Shown in pieces: positions 26,871-35,981 of a stretch of 64,000 nt of DNA; positions within the stretch are counted from its first letter, which is position 1; every line of letters starts with the position of its first letter. Location of the stretch: NCBI RefSeq assembly GCF_000247995.1, contig NZ_BAFE01000003.1:1-64000 (forward strand), in the 5' to 3' direction. Made by a program: the position numbers and the translations under genes. Under the pieces are notes generated by a model. It saw nothing but the letters and a program-made list of their open reading frames with translations, was not told the DNA's origin and ran no database searches. The stretch comes from Mobilicoccus pelagius NBRC 104925 (GTDB lineage Bacteria > Actinomycetota > Actinomycetes > Actinomycetales > Dermatophilaceae).

Positions 26871-27179
26871 ACGCGCGTCCGGGCCACGACGTCCGTCGGC
26901 AGGACGGCGCGCCCGCCAGGGCCCGTCCCGGGTCCGAGGGTCATCCCGCCGTCGGCACCGAGCCCCCCATCGGCCGTCGAGACCGATCGCGTCGACCGCC
27001 GGACGGTCCCGCCCGCGCCCTCCCATCCGTGGCGGCGCGGCACCGGACCCGTCTCGTGACGAACCTCACCCGCCGGAGTACTCCCCAGTAGTGCGGCAGC
27101 CCGCAATGGTGAGGGGGATCAGCGTCGCCCGCCCGTGGTCGACGCCGCGCACGACTCGACGACGAGCCAAGGAGACGCC
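26871..27179. other. Leader region of the crotonyl-CoA carboxylase/reductase gene
   Basis: No gene was seen. The perfect 10-bp palindrome GGAGTACTCC at 27075-27084 continues into TACT-CCCC-AGTA (27079-27090), about 95 bp before the start codon. It shares its TACT...AGTA ends with the palindrome before the mutase gene. Confidence 0.35.
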
Positions 27180-28520
27180 ATGCAGGAGATTCTCGACGCC
27201 ATCATGTCCGGTGACCGGACGGAGGAGACCTACTCCGAGCTGTCGGTGCCCGAGTCCTTCGAGGCGGTCGTCGTCCGCAAGGACGAGGTCGACATGTTCG
27301 AGGGCCGGGCCAGCAAGGACAAGGACCCGCGCGAAAGCCTCCACATCGACGAGGTGCCCCTCCCCGAGCTCGCCCCCGGCGAGGCGCTCGTCGCCGTCAT
27401 GGCGAGCTCGGTCAACTACAACACCGTGTGGACCTCGATCTTCGAGCCGGTCTCGACGTTCGGGTTCCTCGAGCGGTACGGCCGCACCTCCGAGGCCGCC
27501 AAGCGCCACGACCTGCCCTACCACATCGTCGGTTCCGACCTCTCGGGCGTCGTGCTGCGCACGGGCCCCGGCGTGCACCTGTGGAAGCCCGGCCAGGAGT
27601 GCGTCGCGCACTGCCTCAGCGTCGAGCTCGAGCACCACGACGGCCACAACGACACGATGCTCGACCCCGAGCAGCGCATCTGGGGCTTCGAGACGAACTT
27701 CGGTGGTCTCGCCCAGCTCGCGATCGTCAAGGCCAACCAGCTCATGCCCAAGCCCGAGCACCTCACGTGGGAGGAGGCGGCGAGCCCCGGCCTCGTCAAC
27801 TCCACGGCCTACCGCCAGCTCATCAGCAAGAACGGTGCGGCGATGAAGCTCGGCGACCGCGTCCTCATCTGGGGCGCGAGCGGAGGCCTCGGCTCGTACG
27901 CCACGCAGATGGCCCTCGCCGGCGGCGCCACCCCGATCTGCATCGTCTCCTCCCCGGAGAAGGCCGAGATCTGCCGCAAGATGGGCGCCGAGCTCGTCCT
28001 CGACCGCCGCGAGAAGGACTACAGGTTCTGGAACGACGACTACACCCAGCAGAACCCGCGCGAGTGGAAGCGGTTCGGCAAGGACATCCGTGAGCTCACG
28101 AACGGCCACGACGTCGACATCGTCTTCGAGCACCCGGGCCGTGAGACGTTCGGTGCGTCCGTCTACGTCACCCGCAAGGGCGGCACGATCACGACGTGCG
28201 CGTCGACCTCGGGCTACATGCACGAGTACGACAACCGCTACCTCTGGATGAACCTCAAGAAGATCGTCTCGAGCCACTTCGCGAACTACCGCGAGGCGTG
28301 GGAGGCCAACAGCCTCATCCGCCGCGGCCTCATCCAGCCGACGCTGAGCAAGACGTACTCGATGAAGGATGTGGGCCAGGCCGCCTACGACGTCCACAAG
28401 AACGCACACCAGGGCAAGGTCGGCGTCCTCTGCCTCGCCCCCGAGGAGGGTCTCGGTGTGACGAACCCCGAGCGTCGTGAGCCGCTCGTCGACAGGATCA
28501 ACCGCTTCCGCAACGTCTGA
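27180..28520 (+). CDS. ccrA: Crotonyl-CoA carboxylase/reductase
   Basis: It converts crotonyl-CoA, CO2 and NADPH to (2S)-ethylmalonyl-CoA, the signature step of the ethylmalonyl-CoA pathway and a source of polyketide extender units. It has 446 residues of the MDR superfamily. The NADPH motif is WGASGGLGSYA (231-241). The CO2-binding residues known from the Kitasatospora enzyme are all present and nearly in register: N81 (SVNYNTVW), F170-E171 (WGFETNFGG) and H366 (SSHFANYREAW). AAGGAGA lies 6 nt before the ATG at 27180. It is flanked by the epimerase and sits in the CoA block with MeaA and MeaB. Confidence 0.95.
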   Translation: MQEILDAIMSGDRTEETYSELSVPESFEAVVVRKDEVDMFEGRASKDKDPRESLHIDEVPLPELAPGEALVAVMASSVNYNTVWTSIFEPVSTFGFLERYGRTSEAAKRHDLPYHIVGSDLSGVVLRTGPGVHLWKPGQECVAHCLSVELEHHDGHNDTMLDPEQRIWGFETNFGGLAQLAIVKANQLMPKPEHLTWEEAASPGLVNSTAYRQLISKNGAAMKLGDRVLIWGASGGLGSYATQMALAGGATPICIVSSPEKAEICRKMGAELVLDRREKDYRFWNDDYTQQNPREWKRFGKDIRELTNGHDVDIVFEHPGRETFGASVYVTRKGGTITTCASTSGYMHEYDNRYLWMNLKKIVSSHFANYREAWEANSLIRRGLIQPTLSKTYSMKDVGQAAYDVHKNAHQGKVGVLCLAPEEGLGVTNPERREPLVDRINRFRNV

Positions 28521-28862
28521 CGCGGATCCCCCGCCGGCCCGCCCGGCTCGGCCACCGGCCCGTCGCCCCTCCCGGAGGGATGGCGGGCCGCGCCGCGTCC
28601 ATAGGCGAGATCCGTTGCGCGACAGGCCCATTCGTCCCCATGTGGGGTCACGCGGACGCCCGTCCCACGTCCGGCCCGGCCACCGGAGCGGTCGTAGTAG
28701 GCTCACCGGAGCCGCCGGGGTTCGGTGCCCGCCATACGCCGCACCACCCGCCGCCACATGCGTGGCCGGGTCTCGCGTTCCGCGACCGATCCACGGCCAC
28801 GTCCGCGCAACTCGGCATCACTGCCACGATCCGTCGGGGGGAATCAGGTGCGTCCTGGCACG
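28521..28862. other. Intergenic region, nothing recognised
   Basis: This is 342 bp between convergent genes. Short open frames occur on both strands, but none has a ribosome site or recognisable product. Confidence 0.5.
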
Positions 28863-29159
28863 TCAGCGGTAGGAGCCCCGAGGCGGGCGCTGATTGCGGG
28901 CGCGCCAGCACGCCGTGTGCCAGTGACGCCGTTCCTCCACCCCGCTCATGAGGCCCGTCTCGGGCCAGGCCACCACGTGGGTGAGGCCGCCGCGGAAGGT
29001 CTGCAGGCATCCCGGGCAGACGTACCGACGGGAGGGGTCCCGCCCCGTCACCTCACGCACCGTCCACATCCCACCGTCGAACACCTCCCGGGTCTGCCGG
29101 ACGAACAGGGCGGGGGGCAGGCCGCGTTCCTCACGGCGGCGGCGGTTGGATCGGGGCAC
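28863..29159 (-). CDS. Small conserved actinobacterial zinc-ribbon-like protein
   Basis: This 98-residue basic protein starts with PRSNRRRREER and contains YVCPGCLQTF, then THVVAWPE and ERRHWHTACWRAR. The C-x-x-C and H-x-H-x3-C pairs suggest a bound zinc. Short proteins with this pattern are widespread in actinobacteria, where they are often labelled ATP/GTP-binding without evidence. The GTG at 29159 is preferred because a -10-like GACAAT ends 6 nt before it. Its function is unknown. Confidence 0.7.
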   Translation of the reverse strand: MPRSNRRRREERGLPPALFVRQTREVFDGGMWTVREVTGRDPSRRYVCPGCLQTFRGGLTHVVAWPETGLMSGVEERRHWHTACWRARNQRPPRGSYR

Positions 29160-29164
29160 GGCCC

Positions 29165-29171
29165 CATTGTC
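29165..29171. promoter_or_regulatory. Overlapping divergent -10 elements
   Basis: On the minus strand GACAAT (29171-29166) ends 6 nt before the zinc-ribbon GTG. On the plus strand the overlapping CATTGT (29165-29170) can serve the lipoprotein gene, whose ATG at 29225 has GAGGAGAA 4-5 nt upstream. Confidence 0.4.
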
Positions 29172-29224
29172 GCAACACCGACGCACCCCCGCGTCACCAC
29201 CCGGACCCCCTCGAGGAGAACCCG

Positions 29225-31408
29225 ATGAGCGAGGCCCCCTGCCCCTCCCGACGCCAGATCCTGACCGCCGGTCTCCTCACGGCCGGTTCGGCCGGCGTCC
29301 TCGCGGCCTGTTCCTCCTCCGCGGCCCCCTCGCCGGGCGCGACCGCCACGACGACGCGACCGGCCTCGGCCCTCGCCACGACCTCCGGCCCGCCCGAGGT
29401 CGACTCCTGGGCCCCTGCGCCCCGGCACGTCGGTGGCCTCTCCGTCGTCGCCTCCCAGAAGGACGAGCAGCTCCTCCTCCACACGGCGGGCGGTGACCGC
29501 ACGTTCTGGGCCGGGGTGGGGCTCGCCCCGACGCTGCCCGGGAAGCTCGCCTCCGAGCACGCCCCCGCGGTGAAGGACTACCGCCGGTGGTTCGCGGAGA
29601 TGACCCGACTCGGCATCCGCGTCGTCCGCCTCGACTCCCTCCAGGCCCCCGCCCTCTACGAGGCGCTGCACGCCCACAACACGGCCGAGGCCGAGGCCCC
29701 GCTGTACCTCCTCCAGGGCGTCACGATCCCCGCTCTCTCCTCCCCCACCGGCAAGGCGCGGCCACTCGGATCCGAGGCGCGGACGGCGATGCGCGCGGAG
29801 ATCTCCGACACGAGCGCCGCCGTCCACGGCGACCTCAGGCGCCCGGGCTCGGCACGCACCCCGCGCGCCACGTGGAAGGCGGACGTCTCGCCGTGGGTCG
29901 CCGGATGGCTCGTCGGCTCGCCGTGGGATCCCGCGACCGTCCTCGCCACCGACCGTGCGGGTTCGGCCACACCGTTCTCCGGCACGTACTTCCGCACCAC
30001 GGCGAAGGCGACGGTCACGGAGGCGTGGATCGCCGCCCGGATGGACGAACTCGCCACCCACGAGGCGAAGCGCGGCTCCTGCGCACCGATCGGGGCCGCG
30101 AACCACGCCGCGACAGATCCCCTCTCCCACCCCGAGGAGCCCGTCGCCGACGACGACCGCGTAGGTGTCGACGTCAACCGCATCGGGGTGCTCACCGCCT
30201 GGCCGGCCGGCACGTTCGCCGCCTACCGGGCCTACCCGAACGCCCCCAAGTTCCTGCGGTTCCAGCCCTCCTACACCGGCACCGCCGACCCCTTCCGCGC
30301 CTACCTCGGGGAGCTCCGCGCCCACCACGCCGGCCGCCCCCTGCTCGTCACCGAGACGGGCGTCCCCGCCTCCCTCGGGCGGAGCCACACCGGCGCCCAG
30401 GACCGACACGAAGGTTTCCTCACCGAGCAGCAGGCGATGAAGGTCGACGCCGATCTCCTCGTCCTCGCCCGCGACCTCGGCCTCGCCGGCGGCCTCCTCC
30501 GGTCGTGGACCGACGACTGGTCCGCCGTCTCGGCCCCCACCGCCCCGCGCACCCGCGACGTCCCCGCGGATCGACGCGTTCTCACCCACGACCCCCTCAC
30601 GAGCGCCCAGTGGTTCGGCCTCCTCGCCCACGACCAGGTGCGCGCGGGGGAACGGGTCGTCCACGCCGCGCCCGAGGACGAGATGGCCCGTGTCGTCGCC
30701 GACCACGACGCCTCGTACCTCTACCTCACCTTCTTCTTCACGCGGCGGGTCACCTCCCCGGTCGACCTCGGGTTCGACCTCTACGGCGCCGACGGTCTGC
30801 GCCTCCCGGGCGGCTCGGGCGAGCCGGTCCACGACGTCAGCCTCCACTTCGTCCCCACGATGAGCACGGTGACGATGTCCGTGCGGCGCACGCTCGACCC
30901 CACGCGCCTCGACGGGCTCCCCTCGCTCTTCCTCCCGCGCCCGACGAGGCGCGGATGGGTCGAGCAGCAGCTCACGCTGGCGCCCCCGCTCCAGGTCCCC
31001 GGGCGCAAGGACCTCGTGCCCGCCGAGATGCAGAAGATCGGCGACCTCGTCCTCGGCTCGTGGGATCCCGCGGCCCCCGACTACACCTCGCTCGCGACCT
31101 GGCAGCTCGTGCGTCCCGCCCCCACGTCCCCGATGGAGTGGCGCCTGCGTCTGCCGTGGTCGATGCTCACGTTCGCCGACCCCTCCCGCCGTCTCGGCCT
31201 CGTACCGGAGGCGGGCGAGCCCACGCTGGTTCCGGTGCGCAACATGGACGTGACGATCGAGTCGAGCACCCCGGGCAGCCCCGCGTCGTTCACGCTCGCC
31301 GTGCCCACGTGGAACGAGGCGCCTCGCACGACCGAGCGTCTGCGCGCCGGGTCCGACGCCCTGCGCGCCGCTCTCACCGCCACGACGAGCGGACGCCCCA
31401 CCGAGTGA
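29225..31408 (+). CDS. Tat-exported lipoprotein with glycosidase-like barrel
   Basis: This large exported protein of 727 residues has an N-terminal twin-arginine motif SRRQIL, a hydrophobic core and the lipobox L-A-A-C (about residues 26-29), so it should be folded before export and tethered to the membrane. A Thr/Ser/Pro-rich stretch follows. Residues about 90-440 resemble a TIM-barrel glycoside hydrolase: TRLGIRVVRLDSL early, and LLVTETGVPASLG where a nucleophile Glu would sit after a beta strand. The C-terminal 230 residues look beta-rich (DASYLYLTFFFTR). I cannot assign a hydrolase family. Its neighbours are unrelated metabolic genes; a role in surface polysaccharide turnover is only a guess. 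Confidence 0.6.
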   Translation: MSEAPCPSRRQILTAGLLTAGSAGVLAACSSSAAPSPGATATTTRPASALATTSGPPEVDSWAPAPRHVGGLSVVASQKDEQLLLHTAGGDRTFWAGVGLAPTLPGKLASEHAPAVKDYRRWFAEMTRLGIRVVRLDSLQAPALYEALHAHNTAEAEAPLYLLQGVTIPALSSPTGKARPLGSEARTAMRAEISDTSAAVHGDLRRPGSARTPRATWKADVSPWVAGWLVGSPWDPATVLATDRAGSATPFSGTYFRTTAKATVTEAWIAARMDELATHEAKRGSCAPIGAANHAATDPLSHPEEPVADDDRVGVDVNRIGVLTAWPAGTFAAYRAYPNAPKFLRFQPSYTGTADPFRAYLGELRAHHAGRPLLVTETGVPASLGRSHTGAQDRHEGFLTEQQAMKVDADLLVLARDLGLAGGLLRSWTDDWSAVSAPTAPRTRDVPADRRVLTHDPLTSAQWFGLLAHDQVRAGERVVHAAPEDEMARVVADHDASYLYLTFFFTRRVTSPVDLGFDLYGADGLRLPGGSGEPVHDVSLHFVPTMSTVTMSVRRTLDPTRLDGLPSLFLPRPTRRGWVEQQLTLAPPLQVPGRKDLVPAEMQKIGDLVLGSWDPAAPDYTSLATWQLVRPAPTSPMEWRLRLPWSMLTFADPSRRLGLVPEAGEPTLVPVRNMDVTIESSTPGSPASFTLAVPTWNEAPRTTERLRAGSDALRAALTATTSGRPTE

Positions 31409-31414
31409 TCCTCG

Positions 31415-31444
31415 CACCCTCGGACCCGCATGGGGCCGAGGGTG
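31415..31444 (+). terminator. Terminator after the lipoprotein gene
   Basis: CACCCTCGG pairs with CCGAGGGTG and inner CCC/GGG also pair, 6 bp after the stop. Confidence 0.65.
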
Positions 31445-31512
31445 TGATCGCCTGGCACCTGGCCTCGGGGAACGACCGCCGGGGGCTCCGTCGACGGCTC
31501 GGCCGGGAACTC

Positions 31513-31553
31513 AGGACGCCCCGCACCGCCGGATAGGCGGTACGGGGCGTCCT
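31513..31553 (-). terminator. Terminator after the tandem dehydrogenase gene
   Basis: This hairpin has 18-bp arms (AGGACGCCCCGCACCGCC with GGCGGTACGGGGCGTCCT, one mismatch) and a 5-nt loop, 12 bp beyond the stop. Confidence 0.75.
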
Positions 31554-31565
31554 GCGTGAACGGGG

Positions 31566-33341
31566 TCAGGCGTACGTGCGGAACCCGCGCTTGGTCTTGC
31601 GGCCGAGGTACCCGGCCTTGACGAGGTGCTCGAGCAGCGGCGCCGGCGCGAACCCGCGCTCACGGAACTCGAGGTAGAGCTCCTTCTCGATGGCGAGCGA
31701 CACGTCGAGGCCGACGGTGTCGAGCAGCTCGAACGGACCCATCGGGTAGCCGCACCCGGCCTTCATCGCGAGGTCGATGTCGTCGGTGCTCGCGTAGTGC
31801 GCCTCGAGCATTTTGATCGCGTCGTTGAGGTACGGGAACAGCAGCGAGTTGACGATGAACCCGGAACGGTCGGTGCAGTTGACGGCGCGCTTGCCGATCT
31901 TGCCGCACAGCTCCGTGACGGTCGCGACGACGTCGGCCGACGTCGACACCGTGGCGACGACCTCGACGAGCTTCATCACCTGCGCCGGGTTGAAGAAGTG
32001 CATGCCGACGACGTCACCGGGGCGCCGGGTCGCCATCGCGACCTCGATGACCGACAGCGAGGACGTCGTCGTCGCGAGGATCGCGCCCGGCTTGCAGATC
32101 TCGTCGAGGTTCTCGAACATCGCCCGCTTGACCGCGAGCTCCTCCGCGATGGCCTCGACGACGAGGTCGACGTCGGCGAGGTCCTCGAGTCGGTGGCTCG
32201 CCGTGACGTGGCCGAGGGCCTCGTCCCGGGCCTCCTCGGTGAGCTTGCCGCGCTGCACGCCCTTCTCGAGGCTCGTCTCGAGCTTGGAGCGGGCCGCCTG
32301 GGCCTTGGCCTCGCTGCGGGCGACGAACGTCACGTCGTACCCGGCCTTGGCGAACACCTCGACGATGCCCATCGCCATCGTGCCGCTGCCCGCGACGCCG
32401 ACCGTGGAGACGGGACGGGTGGACGCGCCGTCGAGGGAGTCGGTGGGCGTGATCGCGTCGTCGACGACCGTGCCCGAGCCCGGCTTCTCGTACGTGTAGA
32501 ACCCGCGGCCCGTCTTCCGGCCGAGCAGGCCCGCCGAGATCATGTGCTTGAGCATGGGGGCCGGCGCGTGGAGCTTGTCGCGGCCCTCCTTGTAGATCGT
32601 GTCGAGGACGGCGTAGGCGACGTCGAGGCCGATGAGGTCGAGGAGGGCGAGGGGCCCCATGGGGAGCCCGCAGCCGAGCACCATCGCCGCGTCGATGTCC
32701 TCACGGCTCGCGTACTTGTTCTCGTACATGACGACGGCGCGGTTGAGGTAGGCGAGGAGCAGACGGTTGGCGATGAAGCCGGCCTGGTCGCCGACGATGA
32801 CGGGCTCCTTGCCGAGCCTCGCCGCGATCGCGCGGACGTCGTCCAGGACGTCGGGCGCCGTGATGACGGTCGCGATGATCTCGACGAGCTTCTGGACGGG
32901 GGCCGGGTTGAAGAAGTGGAACCCGACGACGCGGCTCGGGTAGCGCGTCGCGGTGGCGATGTCGGTGACCGAGAGGCTCGAGGTGTTCGTCGCGAGGATC
33001 GCGTCCTCGGCGACGATGTCGTCGAGCTTGCCGAATACGTCGCGCTTGATGTCGAGACGCTCGGGGACGGCCTCGATGACGAGCCCGCAGTCGGCGAGGG
33101 CCGACATGTCGTCGGTCGTCGTGACGCGTCCGAGCAGCGTCTTCTGGTCCTCCTCGGTCATCTTGCCGCGCGAGACCGCGCGTCCCGTGGAGTTCTCGAG
33201 GTGTCCCCGTCCGCGTTCGACGGCCTCGGCGTTCATCTCGATGCCGACGACCTCGAACCCGCTTCGGGCACAGACCTCGACGATGCCGGCACCCATGGTG
33301 CCGAGTCCGATCACACCGATCTTCGTGATTTCGCGAGCCAT
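31566..33341 (-). CDS. Tandemly fused 3-hydroxybutyryl/3-hydroxyacyl-CoA dehydrogenase
   Basis: This NAD(P)-dependent dehydrogenase interconverts 3-hydroxyacyl- and 3-ketoacyl-CoA. Its 591 residues are two complete HBD units in a row: residues about 1-295 and 310-591. Each has a nucleotide-binding motif (GLGTMGAG at 12-19; GSGTMAMG in the second), the S-S-L-S loop, the catalytic HFFNPA with H142 in the first, and the C-terminal PMGP(L/F)xLLDxxGLD motif. Single-unit enzymes are about 285 residues. An MSA-like linker with a Ser/Thr/Asp run joins them. It probably reduces acetoacetyl-CoA or oxidises its product within the ethylmalonyl-CoA route. The start at 33341 has GAGACT ending 6 nt upstream. 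Confidence 0.92.
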   Translation of the reverse strand: MAREITKIGVIGLGTMGAGIVEVCARSGFEVVGIEMNAEAVERGRGHLENSTGRAVSRGKMTEEDQKTLLGRVTTTDDMSALADCGLVIEAVPERLDIKRDVFGKLDDIVAEDAILATNTSSLSVTDIATATRYPSRVVGFHFFNPAPVQKLVEIIATVITAPDVLDDVRAIAARLGKEPVIVGDQAGFIANRLLLAYLNRAVVMYENKYASREDIDAAMVLGCGLPMGPLALLDLIGLDVAYAVLDTIYKEGRDKLHAPAPMLKHMISAGLLGRKTGRGFYTYEKPGSGTVVDDAITPTDSLDGASTRPVSTVGVAGSGTMAMGIVEVFAKAGYDVTFVARSEAKAQAARSKLETSLEKGVQRGKLTEEARDEALGHVTASHRLEDLADVDLVVEAIAEELAVKRAMFENLDEICKPGAILATTTSSLSVIEVAMATRRPGDVVGMHFFNPAQVMKLVEVVATVSTSADVVATVTELCGKIGKRAVNCTDRSGFIVNSLLFPYLNDAIKMLEAHYASTDDIDLAMKAGCGYPMGPFELLDTVGLDVSLAIEKELYLEFRERGFAPAPLLEHLVKAGYLGRKTKRGFRTYA

Positions 33342-33347
33342 GCGGGG

Positions 33348-33353
33348 AGTCTC
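33348..33353 (-). promoter_or_regulatory. -10-like element before the tandem dehydrogenase gene
   Basis: GAGACT on the minus strand ends 6 nt before the ATG at 33341. It is a weak match. Confidence 0.3.
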
Positions 33354-33465
33354 GCAGACACTCGGCGTCGCCGCTCCCACACGTCCTTGTGGCGCGTCCC
33401 ACGTCACCGCCGGGAGGTGCACGAGGCGACGCCGGTGCACGTCGCGCGGTGCGTCTCCCCTGCCC

Positions 33466-33471
33466 TAGGGT
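33466..33471 (+). promoter_or_regulatory. -10 element of leaderless promoter (nucS)
   Basis: TAGGGT ends 7 nt before the GTG at 33479. Confidence 0.45.
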
Positions 33472-33478
33472 GTGGCGG

Positions 33479-34183
33479 GTGCGTCTGGTCATCGCGAAGT
33501 GCAGCGTCGATTACGAGGGTCGTCTCGCGGCCCACCTCCCTCTCGCCACGCGGCTGTTGATGGTGAAGGCCGACGGGTCGGTCCTCATCCACAGCGACGG
33601 CGGCTCGTACAAGCCGCTCAACTGGATGTCTCCGCCGTGCTCGATGGCGGAGATCACCCCCGACGAGTTCGAGGTCGCCGACGGGGTGACGTCGGTGTGG
33701 GTCGTGCGGCACGCGAAGAACGACGACCGGTTGCGGATCCGGCTCCACGAGGTGCTCGACGATTCCGCCCACGAGCTCGGCGCCGACCCGGGTCTCGTCA
33801 AGGACGGCGTCGAGGCGCACCTGCAGAAGCTCCTCGCCGAGCACATCACGACCCTCGGGGCGGGCTACCACCTCGTGCGGCGGGAGTACATGACGCCGAT
33901 CGGCCCGGTCGACATCCTCTGCCGGGACGCCGACGGCGCCCACGTCGCCGTCGAGATCAAACGGCGTGGCGAGATCGACGGGGTCGAACAGCTCACGCGC
34001 TACCTCGAACTCATGAACCGCGACCCGCACCTCGTCACGGGCGGGCCGGTGCGGGGCGTCTTCGCCGCGCAGGAGATCAAGCCCCAGGCACGTACGCTCG
34101 CCACCGACCGCGGCATCCGCTGCGTCACCCTCGACTACGACGCGCTCCGCGGCGCCGACGACGCCACCGGCCGGCTCTTCTGA
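33479..34183 (+). CDS. nucS: Mismatch-specific endonuclease NucS/EndoMS
   Basis: It makes double-strand cuts at DNA mismatches and provides mismatch repair in actinobacteria, which lack MutS/MutL. It has 234 residues: an N-terminal beta-rich DNA-binding domain (about 1-110) and a C-terminal RecB-like nuclease with D145 in [10 protein letters not shown]159-I-K161 and the downstream [11 protein letters not shown]. The start [16 protein letters not shown] matches the family. It is next to CoA genes as in mycobacteria, where nucS precedes epimerase and thiolase genes. The leaderless GTG start agrees with the -10 hexamer. C-terminal [11 protein letters not shown] is conserved; the final residues DDATGRLF resemble a clamp-binding tail. 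Confidence 0.95.
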   Translation: MRLVIAKCSVDYEGRLAAHLPLATRLLMVKADGSVLIHSDGGSYKPLNWMSPPCSMAEITPDEFEVADGVTSVWVVRHAKNDDRLRIRLHEVLDDSAHELGADPGLVKDGVEAHLQKLLAEHITTLGAGYHLVRREYMTPIGPVDILCRDADGAHVAVEIKRRGEIDGVEQLTRYLELMNRDPHLVTGGPVRGVFAAQEIKPQARTLATDRGIRCVTLDYDALRGADDATGRLF

Positions 34184-34340
34184 CGCCCGGCCTCCTCTCC
34201 CCCCGGACCGCGCGCACCGCAACGGCGGTCGTGGCCGTCGCGGGTGCCAGACTGAACGCCCGACCCGTTCGGCACCGCGAGGAAGTACCCGCGACGACGC
34301 GCGGATCGGCCGTCGCCACCCGCGAACCCGAGGGAGCATC

Positions 34341-35900
34341 ATGACCCGCCGCCACGTCGCCGTCGCAGGCCCCGACACCGAGGCCGTCGAGGCCGCCACC
34401 GCCGTCGTCGAGGCCGGGGGCAACGCCGTCGACGCGGCCGTCGCGGCGGTCCTCGTCGCCTCCATCACCGAGGTCGGCATCGTCAGCCCGATGGGAGGCG
34501 CGTTCATCAACGTGTGGGCCCCCGGCGAAGAGCCCGTCGTCCTCGACGGCAACGTCGAGATGCCCGGTCGGGGCCGCCCGGAGTCGTGGTTCGGCGGCGG
34601 CGTCCGCGAGATCCGCATGGGGTACTACGGCGGCATCACCGTCTACGGCGGGCACGGCTCCGTCGCGACCCCGGGCATGTTCGCCGCCCTCGACGAGGCG
34701 TCGCTGCGATGGGGGTCGTTGCCGTGGGCCGAACTCGTCGCGCCTGCTGCCGACCTCGCCCGACGAGGCTGGCCGCTCGGGCGGGCCTCCGAGTACTACC
34801 TCCGGTACAGCGGTGACAACCTCTTCGCCTGGGACCCGCAGACCCACGAGTTCATGACCCAGGGCGGGCACGACGGCCCGCCACGCCTCGGCGAGATCAT
34901 GCGGTCCCCCGACCTCGCGAATTCCCTCGACGCTCTGGCCCGCGACGGCGTGCGGACCCTCTACGGCGGCGAGCTCGGCCGCGCCGTCGCCGAGGACATG
35001 GACGCCCACGGCGGGCTGCTCTCGTTCGAGGACCTCGCGGCGTACCGCACGGCGATCCGTCCCGTGCTCCGCACCGACCTCGGCAGGTGGGACGTCGGCG
35101 TCAACCCGCCCCCGTCGATCGGCGGGCCCGTCCTCACGACGCTGCTTCGCCTCCTCGCCGATCGGCGGGAGAAGCAGGGCCACACCGACGCGGCCGACGT
35201 CATCGAGATCCAGCACACGGTGCTCGAGTACCGTCGCCGCGCCATCGACGCCGCCGACGACCTCGAGACGGCGGGCCGGGAGCTCATCGCGGCACTGGAG
35301 GAGATCGGCCCGGAGGGGCTCGCGGCACTGTCCTCCTCCCCCGAGACGATCCACGTCTCCGCGGTCGACGACACGGGCCTCGCGTGCGCGATCACGACGT
35401 CGGCGGGTTACGGCTCCGGTCTCACGACGCCCGGCACGGGCCTCATGATGAACAACGCGCTCGGCGAGCCGGAGCTCAACCGGCGGGGCCTGCACGCGCT
35501 CCGCCCCGGAACGCGCCTCGCCTCGAACATGGCGCCGGCGACGGCCCGGCGCGACGACGGCACGGTCCTCGCGATCGGGAGTCCCGGCGCGGACCGGATC
35601 ACGAGTGCGCTCATGCAGGTGATCGGGGGCATCTGCCTCGACGGTCACCCGATCCAGAACGCGATCGACGCACCGCGGGTCCATGTGGCGTTCGACGACG
35701 CCGGCGCGCCGCGCGTCGAGTACGAGCCGGGCCCCGGACTCACCGAGGCCCTCGCCCGTTGCCCCTTCCCGACGGTCGGACACGAGGGCCTCGCGATGTA
35801 CTTCGGCGGCGTCGGCGCGGCGATGCGCCACCCCGACGGCCACCTCGAGGCCGCCGGTGACCCGCGTCGCGCCGCCGCGACGTGGGTCGGGCCGGCCTGA
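34341..35900 (+). CDS. ggt: Gamma-glutamyltransferase family protein
   Basis: This 519-residue Ntn-hydrolase of the gamma-glutamyltransferase family normally self-cleaves before a Thr to give large and small subunits. The candidate nucleophile is T336 in PETIHVSAVD, followed by TTSAGYGSG and the small-subunit MMNNALGE and SNMAPAT motifs. The N-terminal VAVAGPDTEAVEAATAVVEAGGNAVDAAVAA is typical. No signal peptide is visible, so this member should be cytoplasmic, unlike secreted GGTs; the substrate may be a gamma-glutamyl amide or a mycothiol/ergothioneine-related conjugate, or a cephalosporin-acylase-like activity. GAGGGAG precedes the ATG. Confidence 0.85.
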   Translation: MTRRHVAVAGPDTEAVEAATAVVEAGGNAVDAAVAAVLVASITEVGIVSPMGGAFINVWAPGEEPVVLDGNVEMPGRGRPESWFGGGVREIRMGYYGGITVYGGHGSVATPGMFAALDEASLRWGSLPWAELVAPAADLARRGWPLGRASEYYLRYSGDNLFAWDPQTHEFMTQGGHDGPPRLGEIMRSPDLANSLDALARDGVRTLYGGELGRAVAEDMDAHGGLLSFEDLAAYRTAIRPVLRTDLGRWDVGVNPPPSIGGPVLTTLLRLLADRREKQGHTDAADVIEIQHTVLEYRRRAIDAADDLETAGRELIAALEEIGPEGLAALSSSPETIHVSAVDDTGLACAITTSAGYGSGLTTPGTGLMMNNALGEPELNRRGLHALRPGTRLASNMAPATARRDDGTVLAIGSPGADRITSALMQVIGGICLDGHPIQNAIDAPRVHVAFDDAGAPRVEYEPGPGLTEALARCPFPTVGHEGLAMYFGGVGAAMRHPDGHLEAAGDPRRAAATWVGPA

Positions 35901-35981
35901 GCCGCCGCTCCGCACCTCCCGCCCGCTCGGTAGGGCCGTCTCCCGCCGCAGGCAGACGCTCCGCCGGGTCGCCGGGCGGGC

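Noticed and set aside
33389..33478. Earlier start for nucS
   Set aside because: The family begins at VRLVIAKC. The extension overlaps the divergent promoter region.
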